A DNA stretch of 35,780 nucleotides from WHSW01 sp036794585 (lineage in GTDB: Bacteria > Actinomycetota > Thermoleophilia > Solirubrobacterales > 70-9): assembly GCA_036794585.1 (NCBI GenBank), contig DAIRGH010000019.1, forward strand, positions 1 to 35,780, read 5' to 3'. The position numbers and the translations under genes were made by a program. Below, piece after piece: positions 1 through 8,537 of the stretch. The first letter of the stretch is position 1; each line of letters begins with the position of its first letter. The notes beneath the pieces were generated by a model that was not told the DNA's origin, ran no database searches, and worked only from the letters and a program-made list of their open reading frames with translations.

Positions 1-1
1 C

Positions 2-1255
2 AGGGTGATCGCCTTCGGCGAGACCCGCGCCGCCCTGCCCGCGGACCCAGCCTCGCAGCCGCCGCCGCCGCTGGAGGCGCGGGCTCTAGTCGTGCTCGAG
101 GAGACGCTTCGCCCCGATGCCGCCGAAACGGTCGCCTACATGCGCGAGCAGCAGGTCGACCTGAAGCTGATCTCCGGCGACGCCCGCGAGACGGTCGTCG
201 CAGTCGCCCACGCCGTCGGGATCCCCGCCGGCGCGCACGTGATCGAGGGCCCGCAGCTCCCCAGCGATCGCGGCGGCCTGGCCGACGCAGCCGAGCGGCA
301 CACGATCTTCTGCCGGATCACGCCGGAGCAGAAGAAGGAGCTGGTCGGCGCGCTCGGCTCGAGGCGCCGGTTCACCGCGATGATCGGCGACGGGGTCAAC
401 GACGTGCCGGCGCTGAAGCAGGCTCGCCTGGCGGTGGCGATGGGCTCGGGCAGCCAGATCACCAAGGGGATCGCCGACATCGTCCTGCTGCGCGACCAGT
501 TCGCGATGCTGCCGCGCGCCGTCGCCGAGGGCCGCCGGATCGCGCGCAACATCCACCGGCTCGGCCGCCTGTACCTGACCAAGTCGGTGTACGCGGCGTT
601 CCTGATCGTGCTTGCGGCGATCTTCGACTTCGCCTTTCCGTTCCTGCCCCGCCAGCTCACGGTCGCGGCCTTCCTGACGATCGGGGTGCCGTCGTTCGTG
701 CTCGCGCTGGCGCCGAGCGAGGGGCCGCTCTACCGCAGCCGGCTGCTCAAGGCGCTCGCCGCCTTCGCGGTGCCGGCCGGCGTCGCGATGGGGATCGCCT
801 CGCTGCTCAGCTTCTTCTCCGTCGACGGCATCTTCGGCGGCACCCTCGAGGAGGGCCGGACCGCTGCGACGACCACCCTGATCGTGCTCGGCCTCTGCTT
901 CATCGTCCTGCTCGAGCGCGGCCCCGGCCGCGAGCACATCACGGTGCAGAGCTACATGCTGGCGCTGGTCGCCGGCCTCGGGGCGGTGTTCGCGGGCATC
1001 CTCGCGATCGCCCCGGTTCGCGACTTCTTCGATCTCGTCGTGCTCTCGGGTGGCCAGTGGTTCGTCGCCCTGCTAAGCGTCGCGATCGGGCTCGGCATCG
1101 CCGGGGCGGCCTGGCAGCTCCCCTACGTGCAACGGCTCGAGCTGTCCGAGGGCGAGCATCCCGAGGACGAGGGGCCGGCGCCGACCCACACCCCGCGCAC
1201 CGGCGAGTTCGAGGCGGTTCCGGAGGCGGAGACCAGGAGAATGCCGAGCGCGTGA
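2..1255 (+). CDS. Cation-transporting P-type ATPase, CtpE-like (5' end outside window)
   Basis: This is the C-terminal part of a P-type (E1-E2) ATPase that pumps cations across the cell membrane at the cost of ATP. The visible 417 codons hold the end of the nucleotide-binding/phosphorylation region and the last membrane bundle. Seen motifs are KLISGD (the TGD-like motif) and MIGDGVNDVPALK, the Mg2+-binding hinge of HAD-type pumps, followed by about six hydrophobic segments. The sequence after the hinge (FPFLPRQLTVAAFLTIGVPSF) resembles the actinobacterial CtpE subfamily, some members of which move calcium; the substrate here is an inference. The DKTG phosphorylation site and N-terminal half lie upstream of base 1. 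The frame is open to the window edge, so the GTG at 5 is not the true start. Its stop overlaps the pyruvate kinase GTG start (GTGA, 1252-1255), which suggests co-translation. Confidence 0.9.
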   Translation, partial: RVIAFGETRAALPADPASQPPPPLEARALVVLEETLRPDAAETVAYMREQQVDLKLISGDARETVVAVAHAVGIPAGAHVIEGPQLPSDRGGLADAAERHTIFCRITPEQKKELVGALGSRRRFTAMIGDGVNDVPALKQARLAVAMGSGSQITKGIADIVLLRDQFAMLPRAVAEGRRIARNIHRLGRLYLTKSVYAAFLIVLAAIFDFAFPFLPRQLTVAAFLTIGVPSFVLALAPSEGPLYRSRLLKALAAFAVPAGVAMGIASLLSFFSVDGIFGGTLEEGRTAATTTLIVLGLCFIVLLERGPGREHITVQSYMLALVAGLGAVFAGILAIAPVRDFFDLVVLSGGQWFVALLSVAIGLGIAGAAWQLPYVQRLELSEGEHPEDEGPAPTHTPRTGEFEAVPEAETRRMPSA

Positions 1256-2676
1256 GCGAGCACCGGCGCACCAAGATCGTCGCCACCGTCGGCCCGGCGA
1301 CGCGGACGGTCGAGAAGATGATCGAGCTGATCGAGGCCGGCGTCGACGTCTTTCGCTTCAACTTCTCCCACGGCACCCGCGAGGATCACGCCGAGAACGT
1401 CGCGTTCGCGCGCGAAGCCGCCGATCGGGCGGGCAAGCAGGTCGGGATCCTCGGCGACCTGCCGGGGCCGAAGATGCGGCTGTGGGACGTCGAGGGCGGG
1501 ATGGTCGAGCTCGAGGCCGGGCGTGACGTCGAGCTCACCACGGAACAGGTGGTGGGCACTCCCGAGCGGCTCCCGGTCTCGTGGCAGGGCCTGCCCCAGG
1601 CGGTGAAGCCGGGAGGCGAGATCTACCTCGCCGACGGCAGGATCCGGCTTCGCGTCACTGACGCGAGCGAGGACGACGTCCGCTGCGAGGTCGAGGTCGG
1701 CGGGCCCGTGTCGTCGCATCAGGGGCTCAACCTGCCAGGCGCCGAGGTGGAACTACCGGCCGCCGGGCGCGAGGACCTCGAATGGGTCGACTTCGCGATC
1801 GAGCAGGGGATCGACCTGCTGGCGATCTCGTTCGTGCGCCGCGCCGAGGACATCACGCCGGTCGAGCGCCGCGTGCGGGCCGGCGGCGCCGACATCCCGG
1901 TGATCGCGAAGATCGAGAAGCCCGAGGCCGCCGAGCGCGCCGAGGAGATCGTCAAGGCGGTGACCGCCGGGGTGATGATCGCCCGCGGCGATCTCGGCAT
2001 CGAGCTGCCGATCGAGCAGGTTCCCGCGGTCCAGCGCCGGCTGCTCGCACTCGCGGGCCGCTACTCGATCCCGACGATCACCGCGACCCAGATGCTCGCC
2101 TCGATGGTCGCCTCGCCACGACCGACCCGGGCCGAGGTCTCCGACGTCGCCAACGCGATCTTCCAGGGCACCGACGCGGTGATGCTCTCGGAGGAGACGG
2201 CCGTCGGCCAGCACCCGGTCGAGGCGGTCCGCGTAATGGACCGGATCGCGCGCGAGACCGAGCCCGACCTGCCCTACGGCGACTGGGTGTTCAACCGGGT
2301 CGAGAGCGATCCCGCCGACGTCGCCAGCTCGGTCGCGCGCGCCGCCGTCGGCTCGACCTACACGCTCGGGCTGAAGGCTCTCGTCGTACCCACGCGCAGC
2401 GGCCGCACGGCGCGACTCGTCTCGGCGCACCGTCCGCGGGTCCCCGTGCTCGCCGTCTCGCCGCGCCCCGACACGATCCGCAGGCTGAACCTGCTGTTCG
2501 GCGTCCGCTGCGAGATCGCCGAGGAGTGGAGCAGCCTCACCGCGCTGCTCGACGATTGCGCCAGGCTGGCGAAGCAGAGCGGCGTCGCCGCGTCCGGCGA
2601 GCTGATCGGGATCACCGCCGGGCTGCCCCAGCAGGAGCTGGGGACGAACCTGTTCGAGGTCCACCGGGTCCCGTGA
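1252..2676 (+). CDS. pyk: Pyruvate kinase
   Basis: Converts phosphoenolpyruvate and ADP to pyruvate and ATP in the last step of glycolysis, in the cytosol. The 474-aa product has the normal family length. Visible landmarks are the N-terminal TKIVATVGPAT, FRFNFSHGT (substrate site), GDLPGPKMRL, IAKIEKPEA with the catalytic lysine region, MIARGDLGIELP and ATQMLASM, followed by the C-terminal domain with TRSGRTARLVSAHRP. The B-domain lies between about residues 70 and 165. The GTG start at 1252 is chosen because it overlaps the preceding stop by four bases and gives the conserved N-terminus; upstream in-frame codons would run into the ATPase gene. The stop overlaps the next GTG in the same way. 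The link with a cation pump and a VanZ-like protein is probably transcriptional and not metabolic. Confidence 0.97.
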   Translation: MSEHRRTKIVATVGPATRTVEKMIELIEAGVDVFRFNFSHGTREDHAENVAFAREAADRAGKQVGILGDLPGPKMRLWDVEGGMVELEAGRDVELTTEQVVGTPERLPVSWQGLPQAVKPGGEIYLADGRIRLRVTDASEDDVRCEVEVGGPVSSHQGLNLPGAEVELPAAGREDLEWVDFAIEQGIDLLAISFVRRAEDITPVERRVRAGGADIPVIAKIEKPEAAERAEEIVKAVTAGVMIARGDLGIELPIEQVPAVQRRLLALAGRYSIPTITATQMLASMVASPRPTRAEVSDVANAIFQGTDAVMLSEETAVGQHPVEAVRVMDRIARETEPDLPYGDWVFNRVESDPADVASSVARAAVGSTYTLGLKALVVPTRSGRTARLVSAHRPRVPVLAVSPRPDTIRRLNLLFGVRCEIAEEWSSLTALLDDCARLAKQSGVAASGELIGITAGLPQQELGTNLFEVHRVP

Positions 2677-3020
2677 CCCTCGCGTTCAGGGCCACGGCGC
2701 CGCTGGCGCTGATGGCGCTGATCTTCGTCCTCTCGGCGCAGGAGGACGCGCCGGGCGGCCCGTCCAACCTCGCCAGCGTGGTCGGGCACTTCACCGAGTA
2801 CGCCCTGCTCAGCGTCCTCTGGATCTGGGCGCTGGCGCCGGAGCTCGGGCGCAGAGCGCTGCCGGTGGCGGCGGCGATCGCGTTCGTCTATGCGCTCTCT
2901 GACGAGTTTCACCAGAGCTTCGTCGAGGGTCGCGACGCGGATCCTCTCGACCTCCTGGTCGACGCGTGCGGGATCGCGGCGGCGCTGGTGCTCGTCCGAG
3001 CCCGTGCCTTCAGCCGATGA
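2673..3020 (+). CDS. VanZ-like family membrane protein
   Basis: A 115-aa membrane protein with about four hydrophobic stretches. The family signature is visible as GHFTEYALLSVL in the first half and SDEFHQSFVEGRDADPLDLL near residues 80-98, followed by a closing helix; this SDE-HQ-F--GR-----D---D pattern is the hallmark of VanZ-like proteins. VanZ was named for low-level teicoplanin resistance, but most short actinobacterial members have no proven role, so no resistance function is claimed. The GTG start overlaps the pyk stop (GTGA). The 3' end overlaps the convergent gene at 3010-3627 by 11 bases. Function in this organism is unknown. Confidence 0.85.
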   Translation: MTLAFRATAPLALMALIFVLSAQEDAPGGPSNLASVVGHFTEYALLSVLWIWALAPELGRRALPVAAAIAFVYALSDEFHQSFVEGRDADPLDLLVDACGIAAALVLVRARAFSR

Positions 3021-3627
3021 GGTTGTCGATCGTCAGCACGATGAACAGGCCGATGACGATCTCGTTCACGATCCACGAGTTGTTGTTCATCCAGTCGCGG
3101 ACCTTCGGCAGGAGCGCCTGCCCCCGTTCGCGGAGAGCGACGATCGTCAACGCCGGCAATGCCAGCAGTAGGAGGGTCAGCGCCAAAAACGGCAGGTAAT
3201 GCCAGAGCGGATCGCCCTGGCTGCTCAGGAACGTGCCGACGGCGACGGAGGTGACGATGTCGGTCGGAAACACGCCCAGCAGCAGAAAGCCGAGCTTGAA
3301 GGAGAACCCGGGAGTCGCCTCCTGAAGCTTCCCCATCCACTTCGGAGGTTCGGACTCCTCGCGTTTCAGATACGTCCTCAACGCCGCGAAGAGGAGCAGC
3401 ACCAAGACGACCACATAGAGACCCTCCCTGGACGCCCCCTCCTCGGCCGCGCCGTCGCTCACGTAATACGCAATGGCAACGATGATGCTGATCGAGAGCG
3501 ACGCGCCGGCCACATAGGCGACCGAGTTCTGCCGCCATCGCTCCGTCGTCGCGAGGAAGATCGCGCTGAGGATCTGCGGCCCCGCGATCATCACGATGGC
3601 CAGCGGCAGGATCTTGGCGATGTTCAT
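3010..3627 (-). CDS. GAP/Sap-family polytopic membrane protein
   Basis: A 205-aa protein with about six hydrophobic segments. It resembles the actinobacterial GAP family (Sap, sulfolipid-1-addressing protein), whose founding mycobacterial members take part in moving glycolipids to the cell surface. Recognisable features are the N-terminal NIAKILPLAIVMIAGPQILSA, a charged cytoplasmic loop with EEPK/SEPPKWMGKLQEATPGFSFKLG-like composition, and the pair FPTDIVTSVAVG and LLLALPALTIVAL. The start is placed at the ATG read from 3627; an upstream in-frame extension would be polar and unlike the family. It stands alone on the minus strand, divergent from the phosphodiesterase fusion at 3686 and convergent with the VanZ-like gene. 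The substrate is not predictable. Confidence 0.7.
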   Translation of the reverse strand: MNIAKILPLAIVMIAGPQILSAIFLATTERWRQNSVAYVAGASLSISIIVAIAYYVSDGAAEEGASREGLYVVVLVLLLFAALRTYLKREESEPPKWMGKLQEATPGFSFKLGFLLLGVFPTDIVTSVAVGTFLSSQGDPLWHYLPFLALTLLLLALPALTIVALRERGQALLPKVRDWMNNNSWIVNEIVIGLFIVLTIDNLIG

Positions 3628-3685
3628 TTGGCAGGCATCTACGGTTGCGCCTGATGCGAACCTATCGTGGCGGGACAATAGGCGC

Positions 3686-5704
3686 GTGAGCGAGACCGCC
3701 TACGGCGCGGCAATCTCATGGGAGCCGACCAAGCCGCGGCTGGACCTCTTTCGCCTTGCCCTCGCGTGGCTGATCTCGGCGGCCTCGGTCTACCTCGCCG
3801 CCGCGCTCGTGCCCGGGGTCGACATCGACCGTCCGGGCGCCGCCTTCCTCGTCGCTGCCGCGATCGCGGTCGTTAATGCCCTCGTACCGCCGCTGATCGC
3901 CGCATTGCGGCTCCCGCTGACGCTGGTCGCCGGCTTCGTCCTGGTCCTGCTCGCCGACGGCGCGGCGCTCGTCGCCGCCGACGAACTCTTTCCCGACTGG
4001 TTCACGGTCGACTCGTTCGGCGACGCGCTGCTCGCCTCGCTGGTAATGGCCGCCGTCTCGATCGTGATTCAGGTACTCACGGGCACCAACGATGACGACG
4101 AGTTCACGCTGCGGGTGGTCAAGCGGATCGCCCGGCGCCAGGGCGGCGGCGCCCGCAGCGACGAGCCCGGAATCCTCTTCCTCGAGATCGACGGGCTCGC
4201 CCTCCCGATCCTGCGCGACGCGATGCGCGACGGCAGCGCCCCCAACCTCGGTCGCTGGGTCGCCGAGGACGGCTACGTCTTGAGCGAGTGGGAGCCCGAC
4301 CTCTCCTCCCAGACGGGAGCGAGCCAGGCCGGCATCCTGCTCGGGTCGAACGAGGACATTCCCGCCTTTCGCTGGGTCGACAAGCCGAGCGGCCGGCTGA
4401 TGACCTGCTCGGCGCCCGAGGATTGCGCTGAGATCGAGCGCCGGCTCGCCTCGGGTGTCGGACTGCTCACCAACGGAGGGGCCAGCCGCGGCAACCTGCT
4501 CTCGGGCGAGGCCGACGAGGTGATCCTGACCGTGAGCAGGATCGAGGCGGAAAAGCGGGCGAACCCCGGCTACCGCGCGTTCCTCGCCAACGGCTTCAAC
4601 GTGACCAGGTCGCTGGCGCTGTTCGCGTGGGAGGTGGCGCTGGAGTGGACGGCCGCGATCCGCGCGATCCGCCGCGACGTGCGTCCGCGCGGTCACCGCG
4701 GCGGCGCCTACCCCTTCATTCGCGGAGCCATGTGCGTGGTCGTCCGCGACCTGATCGTCTTCGGCGTGCTCACCGACATGATGCACGGCCGTCCCGCGGT
4801 CTACGCGACCTTCTCCAGCTACGACGAGGTCGCCCACCACTCCGGGCTGCAGCGCGTCGACACGATGGAGGCCCTGCGCAAGCTCGACCAGCAGATCGGG
4901 CGGATCGAGCGCGCGAGGCGCTACGCGGCGCGGCCCTACGAGATCGTCGTCCTGTCAGACCACGGCCAGACGCAGGGCGCCACCTTCAAGCAGCGCAACG
5001 GCTACGGCCTCGACGACCTCGTCGAGCGCTCGCTGTCAGACGGGAAGGTCGCCCAGTTCGCCGGCGGCGACGAGCAGTCGGCGATGGTGGGCCATGCGCT
5101 CGGCGAGGCGACCGGACGCGACCGAAAAGCCTCGAAGAGCGACGTCTCGGACCGGCGGGCCGTGGTGCTCGGCTCGGGCAATCTCGGCCTCGTCTACCTG
5201 ATGGAGGCCGACAGGCGGTTGACGATGGAGGAGATCGAGGAGCGCCACCCGGGTCTGCTCTCGGCGCTGCGCGATCATCCGCACATCGGCTGGCTGCTGG
5301 TGCGGTCCGCCGACCGCGGGCCGCTGGTACTCGGGGGCGGCGGCGCCGAGCACCGGCTCGCCGATGGGGCGATCGTCGGCGACGACCCGCTCGCTGCCTT
5401 CTCGGCGACCGCTCCCGCGCACCTGCGGCGCACCGACGGCTTCGACCACGTGGCCGACATCATGATCGGCGCCTTCTACGACCCCGACCTCGACGAGAGC
5501 TGCGCCTTCGAGGAGCTGATCTCCTTTCACGGAGGTCTCGGCGGCCCGCAGACGCGGCCGTTCATCCTCCACCCCGAGAACCTGCGGCTGCCCGAGGAAC
5601 CGCTGGTCGGCGCGGCGGCCGTGCACGAGGTGCTGTCCGGCTGGCGGGCGGAGCTCCTCCGATCGCGGAGCCCGGAGGGCGAAGCGGAGGTGCGCCGCTG
5701 TTGA
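3686..5704 (+). CDS. Holin-like (phage_holin_4_2) membrane domain fused to type I phosphodiesterase/nucleotide pyrophosphatase domain
   Basis: A 672-aa two-part protein. Residues about 20-140 hold four membrane segments (including LVPGVDIDRPGAAFLVAAA and VNALVPPLIAALRLPLT), the pattern of the phage_holin_4_2/YvlD membrane family. After a short charged linker (about 145-165) comes a domain of the alkaline phosphatase superfamily: LFLEIDGLALPILRDAM with a first metal aspartate, NLGRWVAEDGY, the likely nucleophile region SSQTGASQAGILLG (a Thr or Ser), YATFSSYDEVAHHSG (metal Asp/His) and VVLSDHGQTQG (metal Asp-His). The set fits type I phosphodiesterases/nucleotide pyrophosphatases. The enzyme is probably membrane anchored; its substrate (phosphodiester, lipid headgroup or nucleotide) is unknown. 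GTG at 3686 gives the shortest sensible N-terminus; an upstream ATG at 3596 would overlap the divergent gene. Confidence 0.8.
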   Translation: MSETAYGAAISWEPTKPRLDLFRLALAWLISAASVYLAAALVPGVDIDRPGAAFLVAAAIAVVNALVPPLIAALRLPLTLVAGFVLVLLADGAALVAADELFPDWFTVDSFGDALLASLVMAAVSIVIQVLTGTNDDDEFTLRVVKRIARRQGGGARSDEPGILFLEIDGLALPILRDAMRDGSAPNLGRWVAEDGYVLSEWEPDLSSQTGASQAGILLGSNEDIPAFRWVDKPSGRLMTCSAPEDCAEIERRLASGVGLLTNGGASRGNLLSGEADEVILTVSRIEAEKRANPGYRAFLANGFNVTRSLALFAWEVALEWTAAIRAIRRDVRPRGHRGGAYPFIRGAMCVVVRDLIVFGVLTDMMHGRPAVYATFSSYDEVAHHSGLQRVDTMEALRKLDQQIGRIERARRYAARPYEIVVLSDHGQTQGATFKQRNGYGLDDLVERSLSDGKVAQFAGGDEQSAMVGHALGEATGRDRKASKSDVSDRRAVVLGSGNLGLVYLMEADRRLTMEEIEERHPGLLSALRDHPHIGWLLVRSADRGPLVLGGGGAEHRLADGAIVGDDPLAAFSATAPAHLRRTDGFDHVADIMIGAFYDPDLDESCAFEELISFHGGLGGPQTRPFILHPENLRLPEEPLVGAAAVHEVLSGWRAELLRSRSPEGEAEVRRC

Positions 5705-5710
5705 GGCGCC

Positions 5711-5968
5711 TTATTTGGGCCCGAGGCCCCGAGCCGAGATGATCTTCTCGCGCTCATCGGGCAGGATCGGCCGCTTGACCCAGTAGATGATCGTGCCGAC
5801 GATCGGCAGCAGCACGATCAGCAGGATCCAGGTCCACTTCGCGCGCCGATCGAGGTCAGGACGGCGACTGAGGTCGACGAGACCGATGATCCAGAGGATG
5901 ATGGCGACCAGGCCGAAGATCCCGATGCCAAAGCCGAGAAACCAGCCGAGTGCGAGCGGCATCGTCAT
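5711..5968 (-). CDS. Small PLDc_N-domain membrane protein
   Basis: An 85-aa protein with two hydrophobic helices (about residues 8-30 and 46-64) joined by LVDLSRRPDLDRRAKWTW and ended by YWVKRPILPDE. This is the layout of the phospholipase D nuclease N-terminal (PLDc_N) domain, in actinobacteria often found alone and without any nuclease part. No catalytic residues are present, so an enzymatic role is unlikely; it may act in the membrane or as a partner. It is the last gene of a minus-strand run, 15 bases after the AI-2E-type transporter, and ends 6 bases from the convergent phosphodiesterase gene. A second ATG at 5962 is an equally possible start. Confidence 0.75.
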   Translation of the reverse strand: MTMPLALGWFLGFGIGIFGLVAIILWIIGLVDLSRRPDLDRRAKWTWILLIVLLPIVGTIIYWVKRPILPDEREKIISARGLGPK

Positions 5969-5983
5969 CCGGTCATCCTCTCA

Positions 5984-7174
5984 CTAGGCCGACGCCGGCG
6001 CCACCCCTGGGGCCTCCGGCGGCTCCTCGGCGTCAGCTCGCGCTCGCGCCCGCGCGAGATCGGCTGAGATGTGCACCGCCGCCGCGGTCAGCGGCGCGGC
6101 GAGGATCAGGCCGATCGTCCCGAACATGCTGCCGCCGGCAATCGTCACGATCAGGACGGCAAGCGGGTGGATTCCGAGCGCCGTACCGTAGGCGACCGGC
6201 TGGACGAGCTGTTGCAGGGCGCCGTTGGCGAGCAGCGCGATCACCGCCATCGCCAGGGCGGCGTCGGCCCCCTGGCTGCCGAGCGCGATCAGGATGGCGA
6301 AGATTCCGGCAGTCCACGCCCCGAGGTACGGCACGTAGCCGCCGAGGAAGGTGACGGCAAACAAGGTCCCGGGCACGGCGACGCCGAGGGCCAGTGCTCC
6401 CAGTCCGACGATCGTGGCGCTGAACAGCGAGACGATCGTCATCCCGAGGAAGTAGCCCTGCAGCGATCCGGCGGTGCGACTGGTGATCGTCTCGGCGACC
6501 GGCGCGGGAACACCCATGTGCCGCCGGACGAAGGCGCCGATGATCGGCGCGTCCTTGAGCAGGAAGAACAGGGCGAGGGCCGTGAACGAAAGAAAGACGG
6601 CCAACCCGGCGAGCCTGTCGATCCCCGCCGCGACGCCCGTCAGCAGCGCGTGGAAGCCCGAGCTGACCGAGTTGCTCACGTCCGTCTTCGCGTTCTCGGC
6701 CGCGAACGGGTCAACGCCGGCGTCGCGCAGCCATCCTGCGATTTGGTCCGCGGCGCCCTGCAGCTGGCCGGTGATGCTCCCGGCCTCGTTCGTGATCCCG
6801 TTGAGGACCATCAGGCCGACCCCGACGCCGGCGACGATCAGCGCGAGAAACACGATCGCGGCGCCCGCCGCCCGCGGCAGGCCGCGCTCGGAGAGCCAAT
6901 CCACGACCGGCGAGGCGACCGCGGCGATGATCGCGGCGGTGATCACCGGAACGACGATCGTCTCGGTGAGCGCGAGCAGCCAGACGGCTCCGGCGAGAAA
7001 GGCGGCGATGCCCACCAGCAGCCATGCGGCGATGCCCGCGTCGCGCAGCCACCCAGGGGCGGCGAAGATCCCGCTCAGCTCGGCCGGATCAAGCTCGACG
7101 TACTCCTCGCCGGCCGCCGCCTCGCCGGGCCGGCTGGGCGACCGTCGCAGGCGGGTGCGGATCAGGCGTCTCAT
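5984..7174 (-). CDS. AI-2E family (PerM/YdiK-like) transporter
   Basis: A 396-aa polytopic membrane protein of the AI-2E transporter family (PF01594). Two N-terminal helices (around residues 40-90, with LTETIVVPVITAAIIAAVASPVVDWL) are followed by a soluble-looking middle (GSITGQLQGAADQIAGWLRDAG), then paired helices with ALALFFLLKDAP, LQGYFLGMTIV and the family-typical LLANGALQQLVQPVAYG and HPLAVLIVTIAGGSMFGTIGLILAAPL. Despite the family name, members export varied or unknown substrates; some act in sodium/proton exchange, so no quorum-sensing role is claimed. Start is the ATG read from 7174, 13 bases after the upstream stop; a longer in-frame start would overlap the SHOCT coding sequence. 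The C-terminus is Pro/Ala rich. Confidence 0.88.
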   Translation of the reverse strand: MRRLIRTRLRRSPSRPGEAAAGEEYVELDPAELSGIFAAPGWLRDAGIAAWLLVGIAAFLAGAVWLLALTETIVVPVITAAIIAAVASPVVDWLSERGLPRAAGAAIVFLALIVAGVGVGLMVLNGITNEAGSITGQLQGAADQIAGWLRDAGVDPFAAENAKTDVSNSVSSGFHALLTGVAAGIDRLAGLAVFLSFTALALFFLLKDAPIIGAFVRRHMGVPAPVAETITSRTAGSLQGYFLGMTIVSLFSATIVGLGALALGVAVPGTLFAVTFLGGYVPYLGAWTAGIFAILIALGSQGADAALAMAVIALLANGALQQLVQPVAYGTALGIHPLAVLIVTIAGGSMFGTIGLILAAPLTAAAVHISADLARARARADAEEPPEAPGVAPASA

Positions 7175-7187
7175 CGGCGCCCCCGAG

Positions 7188-8537
7188 TCAGCTCGGGGCT
7201 GAAGCGAGAATACGTGCCTTCTCGGCGGCGAACTCCTCCTCGGTGAGCGCGCCGGAGTCGCGGAGCCCGGCCAGGCGCTCGATGTCGCCCAGCCGTTCGT
7301 CACCGCCTGCGGCGATGGCCTGCCCGCCGGCGCTCGCGACGCGGCGCTCGCGCCCCTCGCGCATCCGCTCGGCGAGTCCCTGCGCGATGCCTGCCGGCGA
7401 CCCGGTCATCACGTGATCGGGGAACTCGCGGATCACCTGGCGGCGCAGCATCTCGGTCCCGAGTACGGCGAAGGCGATCAGCAGCAGCGACGGCACCACC
7501 CTGTGCGTGGCGACGACGGGGTCCCACCAGAACAGCAACGCGAGCAAGACCGCGAGCCCCCCGTAGGCGTAGCTCGGCTGGCGCAGGTAAGGCGTGATCG
7601 CATGGCGGATCGAGGTCGCGAAGCGGGTCGGGCCGGCGAGCCAGGCGGCGAGCACGATCACGATGCCGTAGGCGACGATCGACTGGCCCGTCTCGAGAAT
7701 CAGCGACGTGCCGATCTCGAAGGTGGCGCTGACCGCCGCGTCCGACGAGGCCGCCTCGCTGAGTGAGTCGACGACGACGTTGCCGGCCGCACTGCGCGCG
7801 AAGAGAACGGCGGCGCCGACGACGATGAAGGAGAAGCCGACGCTGCGCAGCGCCGTGCGGCGGCGATCGCCCGCGAGCCAGATCGCCGCCGCGTAGAGGA
7901 GCAGGACGAGGGCGGTCAGGACATAGCCGACGGTCTCCAGCAGGTTGACGCCCTTCTGGGCGGCCTCGAGCTCGTCCGATTGCATCACCTCGATCGAACT
8001 CGCCTCGGGCGGCAGCGCCGTGACCAACTTCGACCCGATCCCGAGCTGCGCGGTCACCTGCTCCAGCAGCGACTTGAGGTCGAGCGAGACCACACCGCCC
8101 GTGGTGGCGACGAACTCGCCCTCATCCTCGATCAGGGCGATCAGCTTGCTCTGCGCCGCTTCGTTCGCCTCCACCCAGAGCGCCTGGATCCTCGGCTGCT
8201 CGAGCGCCTTCAGGGCGACATCGTCGGCGGCACCGCGAAGCGCGCCGGCCGCTGGACCGGCGAGAGGTGCGAGCTCCGGTGGCAGGCGCTCGGCGAGCGC
8301 CGCCTCGACATCGACGTTGTCGTAGATCGCGGTGACGATGAAGGTCGAAACCGCGTCCTGGATCTCGGGGTGCTGGATCAGCTCCTCGCTGGTTTCGGTC
8401 CAGGTCTCGGTCTCGAGCAGCTGGCGCTTGGCCCAGAGGGCGAACACCGAAGCCACGCCGATGACTGTCGCGAGGACGATGAGGATGATCGGCAGCGCCC
8501 GGCGGCCGGTCTTCTCATCCGCGGCGGCCGAGCTCAC
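7188..8537 (-). CDS. Large conserved actinobacterial membrane protein with C-terminal SHOCT tail
   Basis: A 449-aa protein. An N-terminal helix (about residues 14-38) is followed by a roughly 150-residue region expected outside the membrane (QLLETETWTETSEELIQHP, LPPELAPLAGPAAGALR, LWVEANEAAQSKLIALI). Then come about five to six helices and a cytoplasmic tail that ends in a SHOCT motif, RLAGLRDSGALTEEEFAAEK. The outer region resembles a widespread but uncharacterised actinobacterial membrane protein type that opens with a tryptophan-rich segment after one helix. The GTG start read from 8537 overlaps the upstream CYTH gene stop by four bases (GTGA), so the two are probably translated together. 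Function unknown; SHOCT tails are thought to mediate oligomerisation or membrane association. Confidence 0.8.
   Translation of the reverse strand: MSSAAADEKTGRRALPIILIVLATVIGVASVFALWAKRQLLETETWTETSEELIQHPEIQDAVSTFIVTAIYDNVDVEAALAERLPPELAPLAGPAAGALRGAADDVALKALEQPRIQALWVEANEAAQSKLIALIEDEGEFVATTGGVVSLDLKSLLEQVTAQLGIGSKLVTALPPEASSIEVMQSDELEAAQKGVNLLETVGYVLTALVLLLYAAAIWLAGDRRRTALRSVGFSFIVVGAAVLFARSAAGNVVVDSLSEAASSDAAVSATFEIGTSLILETGQSIVAYGIVIVLAAWLAGPTRFATSIRHAITPYLRQPSYAYGGLAVLLALLFWWDPVVATHRVVPSLLLIAFAVLGTEMLRRQVIREFPDHVMTGSPAGIAQGLAERMREGRERRVASAGGQAIAAGGDERLGDIERLAGLRDSGALTEEEFAAEKARILASAPS

Noticed and set aside
3686..4110. Prophage holin suggesting a phage remnant
   Set aside because: The four-helix domain is fused to a phosphodiesterase and no other phage gene is nearby; this holin-like family is common in normal chromosomal proteins.
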